DNA of 64,000 bases from Tuctoria greenei (lineage: Eukaryota; Streptophyta; Magnoliopsida; Poales; Poaceae). The stretch is taken from assembly GCA_036927565.1 (NCBI GenBank), contig JAYESD010000001.1, positions 268,719,560 through 268,783,559 on the forward strand, read 5' to 3'. Within the stretch, counting starts at the first letter, position 1; each line of letters starts with the position of its first letter. The notes under the pieces are model-generated. The model was given only the letters and a program-made list of their open reading frames with translations. It ran no database searches and was not told the DNA's origin. Position numbers and translations under genes: made by a program. Below, piece by piece: positions 34,588 through 43,273 of this stretch.

Positions 34588-34861
34588 CGAAGATGGCGGG
34601 CACCGCTAGATTGAAGCTCCAGTGGCACCCCCATGGGGCCCGCCGTCGACCTTTCAACGAAGATGGTGGGCACCACCGGACTGAGGCTCCGGTGGCACCC
34701 CCAGGGGGCCCGTTGTCGACCTTTGACCGAAGATGGTGGGCACCGCTGGACTGAGGCTCCGGTGGCACCCCTAGGGGGCCCGCCGTCGACCTCTCACCGA
34801 AGATGGTGGGCACTGCCGGACTGAAGATCCGGCGGCACCCCCAGGGGGCCCGCCGTTGACA
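34588..34861. repeat. Four tandem 70-bp repeats in gypsy-3
   Basis: Units start at 34588, 34658, 34728 and 34798 with CGAAGATGGYGGGCAC. Each is exactly 70 bp except the last, which decays at about 34861. The unit contains GGCACCCCCAGGGGGCC, a strong inverted repeat (CCCC..GGGG). The units differ from each other by several substitutions each. Confidence 0.92.
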
Positions 34862-35180
34862 TCCCTGCATACTCAGTTACAGCAATGCTACCTACGCATC
34901 CTAAGCTCCCCTGCAACCATCCTCCCTAAGTTCTAGGTATTTGACAGGTGTGCCCATAACAACTGGCCACACCTGCCAGGGGGCCACACTCCGGGGGACG
35001 GCAGGTCTGGGAAGCTAAGGAACAACAGGCAACTAGAATATATTGCTGAAAAGTAAAACATGCTAAGTATGAGGGGCACTCCAAGCAGATTTTTCGTTCC
35101 AAAATGAAGGTATGTCATTACAAACAACTACAAAGAAAAACTGAAAGAAACACAAGATACAAGCAGCGCATTGGGAGCCC

Positions 35181-38100
35181 TCAGCTGCTCCGCTGGAATC
35201 TCGAGGTGATGAGCGCCACGACATCTGAGACTTCAGATTTGGCGGCCTCCTCCCTCCCGACAATGGGCCCCTCGAGGACTGGCTGAAGAGGGACATCAGG
35301 GTACCAGCTCCGGTAGCAGGACAGGACGTGTGTCGCCACCTCCTTCACCAGCATCTTCCCTTCTGCCTCCAGCTGGTTGTCGATGATGACCCCCAACGAA
35401 CGCATCCTCGAACTGGTGGAGTCAAGGGCTGGGAACACCTGACTCACCTCCTACGCTGGTTCCCCCACGTGCACCGGGCTAAAGCCGAGCGGCACCAGAG
35501 CTGAGTTGGCGCTGCCCAGGAACTCCCAGACCTTCCGAGCCTTAGCAGAACGCAACGCCCGGAGCTCCTGCACCTCCTGCTGGGTTGCGCCAGCACCCGA
35601 GGGCCGCCGTCCAGGAACCGCTCCTCCTTGGCTGCCAGGGCCCTCTCGCACTCGCTGACCTCCCCCTCGCGACAGCTCAAGTCACCCTCCTTGAGGGTGA
35701 TGTTGAACTCGCGGTCCAGGAGAGCCTGACGCTCAGCAAACTGGGCTTGCTGTGCCTCAGCCAGGGTAGCATCCCGGCGGTCTAGCTCGGCGACACAGAT
35801 TCTCGCCCCTTCCTACTGGAGGACGAGCCGGCGGGAGGTCGCCTCCACCTCAGTCTACTTCGCTGCCAACTCCTACTCCCGTTCGGCAAGAGCAGCCTCC
35901 CGGCGAGATAACAGCTGTTGGAGCTCCTCGCAGGACTGGAGGCGGGAGCTGGTCTCAGCATAGATTGCCGCGGCGTCCGCCTTCAGCTTCTGGGTGGCGG
36001 CGTCCAGTTGAGCGATAAGCTCATGCTCCTGGTCGAGGATCTTCATATCCTCCCAGATGATCGCTTCTCGCTGCACCACCCGGCTCTTCGCAAACCGGGT
36101 CCGGGCTTCCAGGGTCCTCGCCCATCCCCAGAGCTGGTCCTCCTCGTCCTCAAGCCTCCCCCTCTCCCGGTTGAGGGTCGCCCGAGCCTGCCGAAAACCG
36201 GAGTAGGCTACGGCCATGGCTTCAGACAGGGGTAGGGGCTCCACCGTAGCCGCGGGTCCCTGCCTCCCCACCTCTTCAATATTGTCCTCCATTTGGAGGA
36301 CCACCGGGGAGACGGGGACCAGAGCTCCCCCAATCGGAGAAGGCGGGGGAGGAACCGCCGCTGGAAGCAGGCGCGTCGTCTCCAGGGGCCCCCTCCCTAG
36401 CGGAGGCCCCAGCACTGCTGCCGACGGCTCCTAAGCCGGCTCCGGGAGCTCCACCCGGGGCGATGCCGCCAGCCGACATAGTAGCGTCAGTCGGCGTGGT
36501 AGAATCGGCCGGTGCAGAGTAGCCGGTGGATGCAGAGTCATTGGAGGGCGTGACACCAGTCGCCGGCGCGCGCTGCGGACCCTCAGCAGCTGCTGTAGGG
36601 GCCTCAGGCACGAAGGCCCTGGGCACCTCGGCGGCAGCAGCCCGGTGCACCCGAGCAGGGTCCGAGGCTGCAGAGGAGCCTCGTGAGCCGGCTGGAGCAG
36701 CATGCCCACCAGCAAAAGGGCGCGCGGGCGGAGGAATAGCTGCGATTGTGCTGAAATCAGACAAACCCAAATCATAAGGATGTTACAGGGTAAGCACACA
36801 AGAAAGGACATCCAACATGAAATTTATGCAGACTTACCGAGGGACGTTGAAGCTCCACTGTTTCCCGAAAGGGTTGGGGGGGGGGTCTCTGGACCCCCCA
36901 AACCCGTGACGGGGGCCACTGCATGTGCTGGGGGCCCCTGAGATGCAGGAGTTGGCGGCATCCCCGAAGTCTGGCGCTCCTCCGAACGGCGAGGGAACGC
37001 TGGGATCCCATCGGCGTTGAGGAGCCTCCCCCTCTTGCGCGTCGAGGACTCGGGCGGCAAAGTGGCGCCACCGGCACCCCCTGACGCCGGGTGCAGCAGG
37101 ACTCCGACATCCTGACGAGGAACAGAGGGGACTGACGACGGCAACTGGGCGCGCTTCTTGGGGGTCGGGTCCGACACCGGCACTGGTGCTTTCCCTTTCC
37201 CCTGGTCAGCAGAGGCGCCGACGCCTCTCCGCTGACGGTGTTGGAACCCGCAAGAGGGGTCATCACTCGAGGGATCTTCGTCGCTTGAGGGATCTCTGCC
37301 TCCCTTAGCGTCATCGGCAATGTCGACCCCCTCAGCATCGTCGACAATGACGACCCCCCAGAACGGGTCTCCATTCTAGTGTTGCGCCAACCCGGACTCG
37401 TCGAGCGTCAGCATCGCCTTCAGCAGCTGCCTCTTCAGCTCGGAGTCTGAGCACAGGGGGCGGTAGGCCGCCGGAAGGGCGAGACCCTCAGGGGAAACGT
37501 CATTGGGGCAGATTCGGACCAGCATATCGTGCAGCAGCTGCTCGTCCGGGTTGGAGTCAGGGCCGGTCTCGAGTCGGGTGCAGTCCTTTAGGCTGGTGTA
37601 CATCCATGCCGGGCGGACGCGACGCTGGAGCGGAGCCATGCGTCGGGACATGAAGTCCCTCAACACCATCGCAGACGTCAGCCCGTGGTCCGCCAGCATT
37701 TGGATCCTCTCCAACACCGGGTCAAACGCCTTCTCCAGCTCTGGGCGCTCCTCCCAGAATGACCGCTCGGAGTAGGGGCTCCCAGTGGCGAGACGCAGCC
37801 GGTCGTGAGCCTCGACCTTGACGATCATCCAATCTTCGCGCCATTGCTCCTATCGTGCAGAGCGGAAGGAAGCAATGTACCTGGAGGGGACCTTGGTTCG
37901 GCGCTGGAAGTAGTAGGCGTCGAGCTGATCCTTCGAGCTTTTGCCGGTGGCCCTCAGTACAAAGAAGTACCTGAAGAGCTTCACCGACGGCATCACCCCC
38001 ACGAACATCTCGTAGAGGTGAGCAAAGACCACCAACAAGGCCATCGAGTTCAGCGGGAGGTGGTGGAGTTGGAGGCTGAAGGTCTCTAGAAGCATTACCA

Positions 38101-38299
38101 GGAAGGCGGATGCTGGTGGAACGAAGCCGGCCAGCACGTACGACGAGAACAGCACCATTTCCCCGTCGGTGAGGTTTAGTGGGAGCTCCCCGCGACGGAG
38201 CTACTTCTCCTGTTCTGGGGCTTGCCAGCTGAGAAGCCGGCGTATGGGGGCCAGATCGGCAGAACTGGACAACCGGGACCTAGGCAGGATGCTCGCCAT
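35181..38299 (-). pseudogene. Antisense ORF of gypsy-3 with a Transposase_28-type domain and a coiled-coil
   Basis: Minus strand, from about 38299 (MASILPRS) to 35181. The N-terminal part (EMVLFSSYVLAGFVPPASAF, LQLHHLPLNSMALLVVFAHL, YEMFVGVMPSVKLFRYFF) matches the 'putative gypsy type transposon' domain of plant Tat elements. A charged central region follows, then a probable 87-bp intron (36751-36837). Next comes an Ala/Pro/Ser-rich stretch and a long coiled-coil (about 36300-35600; ARATLNRERGRLEDEEDQL). The C-terminal cap contains VATHVLSCYRSWYPDVPLQP. Stops near 38204, 35876 and elsewhere break it. Function is unknown. Confidence 0.72.
36751..36837 (-). other. Putative intron of the antisense ORF (87 bp)
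   Basis: On the minus strand the donor CG|GTAAGT at 36837 and the acceptor GATTTCAG|C at 36751 bound an AT-rich stretch with stops in a GC-rich coding region. Length and sites fit plant introns. The reading phase does not match perfectly between the best upstream and downstream frames, so a nearby frameshift or another acceptor is possible. Confidence 0.6.
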
Positions 38300-38845
38300 G
38301 AGGTTGAAGGAGGAGGCTCTGGAAGGGGAGATCGGGAGCTAGAGCGCAAGAACTGGGCTTGGGGAAAGAGGCATGAGCGCAAGGATGCAGAAGCGGAAGA
38401 AAGGACCCTTAGGGGGAAAGGTCTCTTTTTATTCACCTTTGCAAGCCAATAGACGCGGCGTGTGAATTGCCACAGCCTCGGTAGAAGAGCAACAGACCCG
38501 CATAGGCAATTACATGAGGGCCCGGGTCGCTCGGCATAGAAGACGAGCTGGGTGGCCAACTATGTGGGAGGTAACTCGGCAGTTTCTGAAAAGGCAAAAG
38601 TAGCGGAAGTGCAGGAGCCACCTTGGGAACCACCGCAGTTAAAGCTCGATTGAAAGCAGAAGTCATGTTGCGCGGCGCACGTCTCGCGCCTCCGCTTACC
38701 AGAGGGAGACGCGTCGCCACGATGATAGGGACGTGCCGCATGGGGAACTGCCCCGAATTGGAATCGAAAGAGTTGCGCGGGAAGATAAGGAAGAAGACCC
38801 CACCTGTGGTATCGATGACTCTCTTGAGGTGGGCTTGGGGGCCAC
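38300..38845 (+). other. Gypsy-3 3' untranslated region and polypurine tract
   Basis: No coding signal in either strand that I trust. The end GAGGTGGGCTTGGGGGCCAC (38826-38845) is the polypurine tract directly before the 3' LTR. It may also hold the promoter of the antisense ORF on the minus strand. I see no clear TATA box. Confidence 0.5.
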
Positions 38846-39986
38846 TGTCGGTACCCCGTAGACTGGATACCCTCGCGCACAAGGATAAAATGGCTAAGGA
38901 CTCGGCCTTTGCTTGGAGGCAGAGTCCGAGGCTGCCACATCGTGGATGAAAGGACCAGATCCTACCTCCCCGTTGGGGTCGGCTCCCAGGATGCCCCGTG
39001 GCCGGCAGGACCGGACCCTCGCCTCCCCGCCGAGGCAGGCTCCGGGGCAGCCACATGGCACAGAGAACCGGACCCTCGCCTCCCCGCCGAGGCAGGCTCC
39101 GGGGCTGCCACGTGGCCGGCAGAACCGGACCCTCGCCTCCCCGCAGAGGCGGGCTCCGGGGCTGCCACGTAGCCATTGGAACCCCCGGGACCAGGCCCGT
39201 CCATGCAAGGAAGGGCTCCGGAACTACCACGTGGCCCGCAGGGCTGAGCCTCCGCCCTTCCATGGAGGTGGGCTCCGGAGGTGCCACGTGGCCTGTACAG
39301 CCGGGCGCTCGACTCCCCGCAGAGGCAGGCTCCAGTGCAACCACGTCGCGGATGGCCAACTCAATGCAATAGGAGGCCGCAGTAAAGGAAAGAGTGTGCT
39401 GCTCAGACAGGCATTAAGTACGCGCGCCTTCCCCAGGCGAAGCGGAGTCACGCATGCGAAAGTCAAGGCTCAGTGTCCTGTCTTGTCCAAGTAGCCGGTA
39501 AAGACCCATTACGCAAGACGGACGAGTGAGCCGCGGGGACAAGACGGGCGGGACATGCCCTGCCATCATCAACAACTATGTGTAGCCCTGGCGCACGATG
39601 CGGCGGGACGGCACATTGAAGCCCCTGACAAAGGGAAGTAGATAGCATTTAATCCTAGATCTTGTATAGAATTTGGCTCTCCCCGGGACCACCTATCGGG
39701 CCTCGGGGCCTACCTTGTGACTGCAAAGTCCTTGGACTATAAAAGGACTCGGCAGGCGACCTTCACAGAGCATCGATCGAAACTCAGACATGCTCAAGCC
39801 AGGCAATACACAAACACTCCCGTGGACGTAGGGTGTTACGCTCCGGCGGCCCGAACCACGTAAACCCTCTGTGTTCATAATCTCACTGCGCTCAATCTTC
39901 TGGGACTATCCCTCGTGAATCCAAAGAACCTCCGCGGGCTGCTCTCTAAGCAGGTCCGAGGGAAGTGTCGTTTAAGACCTTCGATA
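38846..39986 (+). repeat. 3' LTR of gypsy-3, 1141 bp
   Basis: It runs from TGTCGGTACCCCGTAG to CCTTCGATA; the last bases are TA instead of CA, while the 5' copy keeps CA. It holds degenerate 57-bp tandem repeats at about 39009-39340 (CCGGACCCTCGCCTCCCCGC and related) and the TATA box at 39736-39745. The next bases, GGTAC (39987-39991), belong to the gypsy-2 LTR and should be the target duplication. Confidence 0.88.
39009..39340. repeat. 57-bp tandem repeats in the gypsy-3 3' LTR
   Basis: CCGGACCCTCGCC occurs at 39011, 39068 and 39125, an exact 57-bp spacing. Two to three more diverged units follow (GCTCCGG...GCCACGTGG). Frames of 80-300 codons in several phases here are products of the repeat and not genes. 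Confidence 0.85.
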
Positions 39987-40630
39987 GGTACACTCTCTGC
40001 AGAGATTTGGTAAAACTGTCATGACAGCCGTGCTCACGGACAAGAGCGGCTTGGGGCCAGTTCATAATTAGATCATGGTTGGGAAATGGTGGTTATTTAT
40101 GATTCAAGTTACATTTATCATCATTAATATGTGTTGGATTATTTTTTGAATTATGATATTGATAATTGAAAGCTAAGGTTAGGTTCTAAGCATAGTGCTT
40201 AAGCCATAATTGGCCTATCCTTGTTCTAGCCATTCATATCATCCTCTTCCCACACTCGCTAAGTACTCTATGTACTCAAGCGTTTACTTTTCTATTAGAA
40301 TATGAAGAAGAAGTGGCACCAGAAGACTTCTTCGTCAACCTGGAGGACTTGGTCTAGGCTGGTGATCCTTCGCACAACTGCCTGTGAAGATAGAGCCCTA
40401 TTTGTCTACTTAGCCTTCCGCTGTAGTTTGGACTTTGTGAATTGTTTAGATGATGTAAATAGGTTTGTGGTGTGTAATTGTAGACCTTCGGGTCATATTG
40501 TAAGACTATTTATGTACTCGAACATGGCTATGTAATGATATTTCACTTTCATCAACACATGTACAATTCAACTGATCCTGGCGTACATGTGATTAGCGTC
40601 TGTTCATCTCTTCGATGACCGGGCGTGACA
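39987..40630 (+). repeat. Truncated 5' LTR of gypsy-2 (last 644 bp)
   Basis: It matches about 61206-61849 of the 3' LTR, starting at GGTACACTCTCTGC. The first about 2.3 kb of the LTR are missing, because gypsy-3 ends exactly at the break. It ends GACCGGGCGTGACA. A small frame (40302-40535) is present in both LTRs with substitutions. It is LTR sequence. Confidence 0.9.
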
Positions 40631-40633
40631 AAG

Positions 40634-40645
40634 TGGTATCAGAGC
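40634..40645 (+). other. Primer-binding site of gypsy-2
   Basis: TGGTATCAGAGC, three bases after the LTR end, is complementary to initiator tRNA-Met. Confidence 0.95.
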
Positions 40646-40844
40646 CGTGTTGCCCGTAGGACGCAAGCCTAGTTAGAAATGGTCGAAAATAAGGACTATA
40701 CTATTTTCTTATAAAATAGTATTTCCAAAACTTTGTGCTTTCCATCTCAATCCTTGTGCTTCTTATCTTGCTGTACCTATTATTTTTAGTCTAACTTAAT
40801 TTATTGATTATTTATCTCACTCTCTTCTTTTCAAATGTTTGTAG

Positions 40845-41507
40845 ATGGCGCGCACCAAGCAGATGACACGTAAGTCGACTGGGTGTCGTGTTCCTAGCCA
40901 TGCCTTAGCCAGCCACTCCGCGCCTCACACGCCCAGGAGGGAGATAGTGCTTATCTCTTCTGGACGTGCTGCATCGAGGATGCGTACCCGTCTCCACTCT
41001 CTCCTTCGTGCTGCAGTGTACTGTGAGTACCGTGTTTGCTTTGACTACCACACTACTAGGATCTCTGTACCCTCTACTGGTGGACAAGAGTGGACTATCC
41101 AGCTATCAATCTACTACGACTCGGAGCTGCTGCACTCACACTACTCTCCGGCTTGGAGGAGCTCCCAGCATGCTGCTGAGGAGGATGCTACGTGGGAGGC
41201 GACTACCTACTGGAGTCACACCCACAGGTTCCGCCTCGAGCGCACGGAGCACGCGTACACCCCTCAGCGCCCTAGTGGCAGAGCCGACTTCACTGGAAGT
41301 GACGTCGAGGGGCCTCTGTACCTCGCTCAGAGCGAGAGGCTTGTGGAAGACGTTGTGGAGTTGTCTTCACGACTCCAACGTTGTCAGCAGGAGCTTCAGG
41401 ACAACAAGGGGCACGTTGACCGCTACGAGCAGCTTCACCGACGCTACGGGAGGATCACTGCGGCTGACCCGAACTCTCCTCAGTACGCTTCGGACACTGA
41501 GCCCTAG
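40845..41507 (+). CDS. Leader ORF with a histone H3 tail-like N-terminus (220 codons to the first stop)
   Basis: The ATG at 40845 gives MARTKQMTRKSTG. Aligned without gaps to the histone H3 tail after Met removal, residues 1-5 and 8-12 are identical, as are P16, L20 and A21. The H3 modification sites R2, T3, K4, R8, K9, S10 and T11 are kept, while K14 and K18 positions are Arg and His. Met-Ala at the start should allow Met removal, exposing Ala1 as in H3. There is no histone fold after the tail. The middle is a Trp/Tyr-rich segment I do not recognise. Then comes a predicted coiled-coil (about residues 165-205; LVEDVVELSSRLQRCQQELQ). The ATG follows an acceptor-like TTTGTAG. Position: between primer-binding site and gag. 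Function is unknown. Confidence 0.8.
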   Translation: MARTKQMTRKSTGCRVPSHALASHSAPHTPRREIVLISSGRAASRMRTRLHSLLRAAVYCEYRVCFDYHTTRISVPSTGGQEWTIQLSIYYDSELLHSHYSPAWRSSQHAAEEDATWEATTYWSHTHRFRLERTEHAYTPQRPSGRADFTGSDVEGPLYLAQSERLVEDVVELSSRLQRCQQELQDNKGHVDRYEQLHRRYGRITAADPNSPQYASDTEP

Positions 41508-41630
41508 GACCCAGACTCTCTGGATCGTTGTGAGTACTCACCCGTGAAATCGAGAGAGGACCTGAAGGAGGAGTACCCGGAGGAGGAGACCGAGGAGGAC
41601 TCCGACGAGGACTCCGACGAGCAGGAGTAG
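41508..41630 (+). other. In-frame acidic extension of the H3-tail-like ORF
   Basis: The TAG at 41505-41507 is followed in the same frame by 40 more codons ending in TAG at 41628-41630. The last 20 residues are almost all Glu/Asp with Ser (EETEEDSDEDSDEQE). This bias is not expected in random sequence. The TAG is therefore probably a recent nonsense change, or a read-through stop, and the full protein was about 261 residues. Acidic tails like this are common in histone-binding proteins. Confidence 0.65.
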
Positions 41631-41921
41631 ACTTGTTACCCTGTTGGACGACTCAGGACACCTACCCTTAGTATGTAGGAGCGTGTAGCTACGCCCTCTC
41701 TAGTCTTGAGTCGTGTTATCTATGGTATTGTATTAGTAGTTTGCTTCATGTTGTGTGTGTGTGTGTGTGTGACGTGAGTTGTGGAATGCCTAAGCATCCT
41801 GTCCACATCCACGTCATTTGTATATAGGCTTGTTAGTGTGTTGTGCAAGTTGTGGAATGCATTAGCATCCTGTCCACATCCGCACTAGTTGATTAATGAA
41901 TTTGCTTGCTATATATATATG

Positions 41922-41997
<76 letters not shown>

Positions 41998-42088
41998 TCC
42001 CTTGATGCATGTAGTTGGGACCATTTACCATAGCGTACCCTTCTATATCTTATCTATTATCCTAAAGTTTCAATTATTCCCTATACAG
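41631..42088 (+). other. Leader spacer with TG and TA microsatellites and a duplicated segment
   Basis: A (TG)n tract lies at about 41752-41770 and a (TA)n tract at about 41911-41993. The segment GTTGTGGAATGC..AAGCATCCTG occurs twice (about 41778 and 41848), so about 70 bp have been duplicated. The end TTCCCTATACAG directly before the gag ATG looks like a splice acceptor. No gene. Confidence 0.75.
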
Positions 42089-43270
42089 ATGGCTGGTAGA
42101 GGCAGAGGTCGTGGAAGTGGTGTTGTGCCCCAAGATGATGAATTTGGAGGATTGCCAGGATGGATGGGTAGGGGTGCTCGAGGAGCCCCAGCAGCGCAGC
42201 AGATGCAACAGATGATGGCCATTCAAACCCAACTGCTCAACAACCTTACCCAGATAGTTACTAATATGCAACAAGCACCACCACCACCACCACAATACAA
42301 CCTACCACCACCACCTTTTCCACCCAGGTCCTTTCTAAGGGACTTTCTTAACACCCATCCACCCACCTTCCCATCCACCCACCTTTGCCACAGTTAGTGA
42401 GCCAATGGATGCTGATGATTGGCTTTGAACGGTTGAAAGCAAGTTGAGGCTCATTCAATGTGAAGGAAGAGAGAAGGTACTATTAGCCTCTCATCAACTC
42501 CAGGGACCTACAGTCGACTGGTGGGCCGCCTTCACTGAAGCCCATCAAAATCCGGAGAACATCACTTGGGAAGAATTTAGGACAAATTTCCACAATCACT
42601 TTGTACCTGAGGGAGAAGTCCAAGCAAGACGTGATGAGTTCCTCATGTTAAAGCAGGGCCGTATGATTGTGCGAGCCTACTTGAATGCATTCACACAATT
42701 ATCTCGCTATGCACCGACACATGTGGATACTGATTCCAAGAAGCAGTTCTGTTTCAAGAATGGACTTGACAAGGAGTTGAAGTTCGCCATGTCTTTTAGT
42801 GACTACAACAACTTTCAGAAATTGGTTGACAAGGCTTTTGAAGTGGAGAGGACCAAGAAGGAACTAGATGATGATGACAGTAAGAGGAAGTTGGCTCTAG
42901 GACATGCCTCTAGTAGCAATGTACGCCCTCGTTTCGCCCCTCAACCTGCAACACCATGAATCGCCCTATGAACTCCTACTCGGGGCAGAGATTCCCAAAC
43001 CCCAACTACCGGCCACCCACACCCTACAATTAGCAGATGCGCCAACAACATCCTCCATGCCAACCAATGCAACCCCCTCGTCAGCAGATGCAACCACCTC
43101 ACCCTTCATCACCAGCTAACCGTCCCAATGGTCAACCACCAAGGAATCAACCAGGAGGTAACAGGGGCCAGAAAAATGCTGCAGGAGTTTAGTGCTACAA
43201 GTGTGGAGAACTGAGACACTACTCCAACAATCGTCTAAAGAAGCAGCAGAACCCACCTGGACATGTCAAT
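42089..43270 (+). pseudogene. gypsy-2 gag, frameshifted
   Basis: ATG at 42089 gives MAGRGRGRGSGVVPQDDEF, an Arg/Gly-rich start. A longer frame beginning in the TA repeat is ignored. Near 42345-42380 a 16-bp tandem duplication (CCATCCACCCACCTTC) shifts the frame, and a TGA follows near 42426. The gag domain is then clear: EGREKVLLASHQLQGPTVDW, FVPEGEVQARRDEF, YLNAFTQLSRYAPTHVD. After another shift near 42955 come a Pro/Gln/Asn-rich linker with stops and a damaged zinc knuckle (CYKCGELRHYSNN, lacking the last Cys). Confidence 0.85.
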
Positions 43271-43273
43271 CAT

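Larger units (their letters stand above)
28392..39986 (+). mobile_element. gypsy-3: Tat-lineage Ty3/gypsy element with antisense ORF, RT deleted
   Basis: Order: truncated 5' LTR, primer-binding site of the TGGCGCGCCAGGTAGGGG type, gag, protease, (RT missing), RNase H remnant, second RNase H-like domain, integrase, 70-bp repeats, a long antisense ORF, polypurine tract, 3' LTR. Two RNase H domains plus an extra, often antisense, ORF before the 3' LTR are features of the plant Tat lineage (Grande/RIRE2/Retand-like). It cannot be autonomous because the catalytic reverse transcriptase is absent. Confidence 0.82.

Noticed and set aside
34588..34861. Regular repeats considered as a CRISPR-like array
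   Set aside because: Units are head-to-tail with no unique spacers, and the setting is a plant retrotransposon.
38913..39494. Overlapping frames on both strands in the gypsy-3 3' LTR
   Set aside because: They arise from the 57-bp GC-rich tandem repeat, which is open in several phases.
40302..40535. Small plus-strand frame (MKKKWHQKTSSST...) in the gypsy-2 5' LTR, repeated at 61521-61754
   Set aside because: Both copies are just the same LTR segment. The frame has no recognised domain and differences between copies do not look constrained.
41906..42088. Upstream extension of gypsy-2 gag starting MLYIYVYVY
   Set aside because: It is a translation of the (TA)n microsatellite. The ATG at 42089, after an acceptor-like site and opening an RG-rich gag start, is the sensible start.
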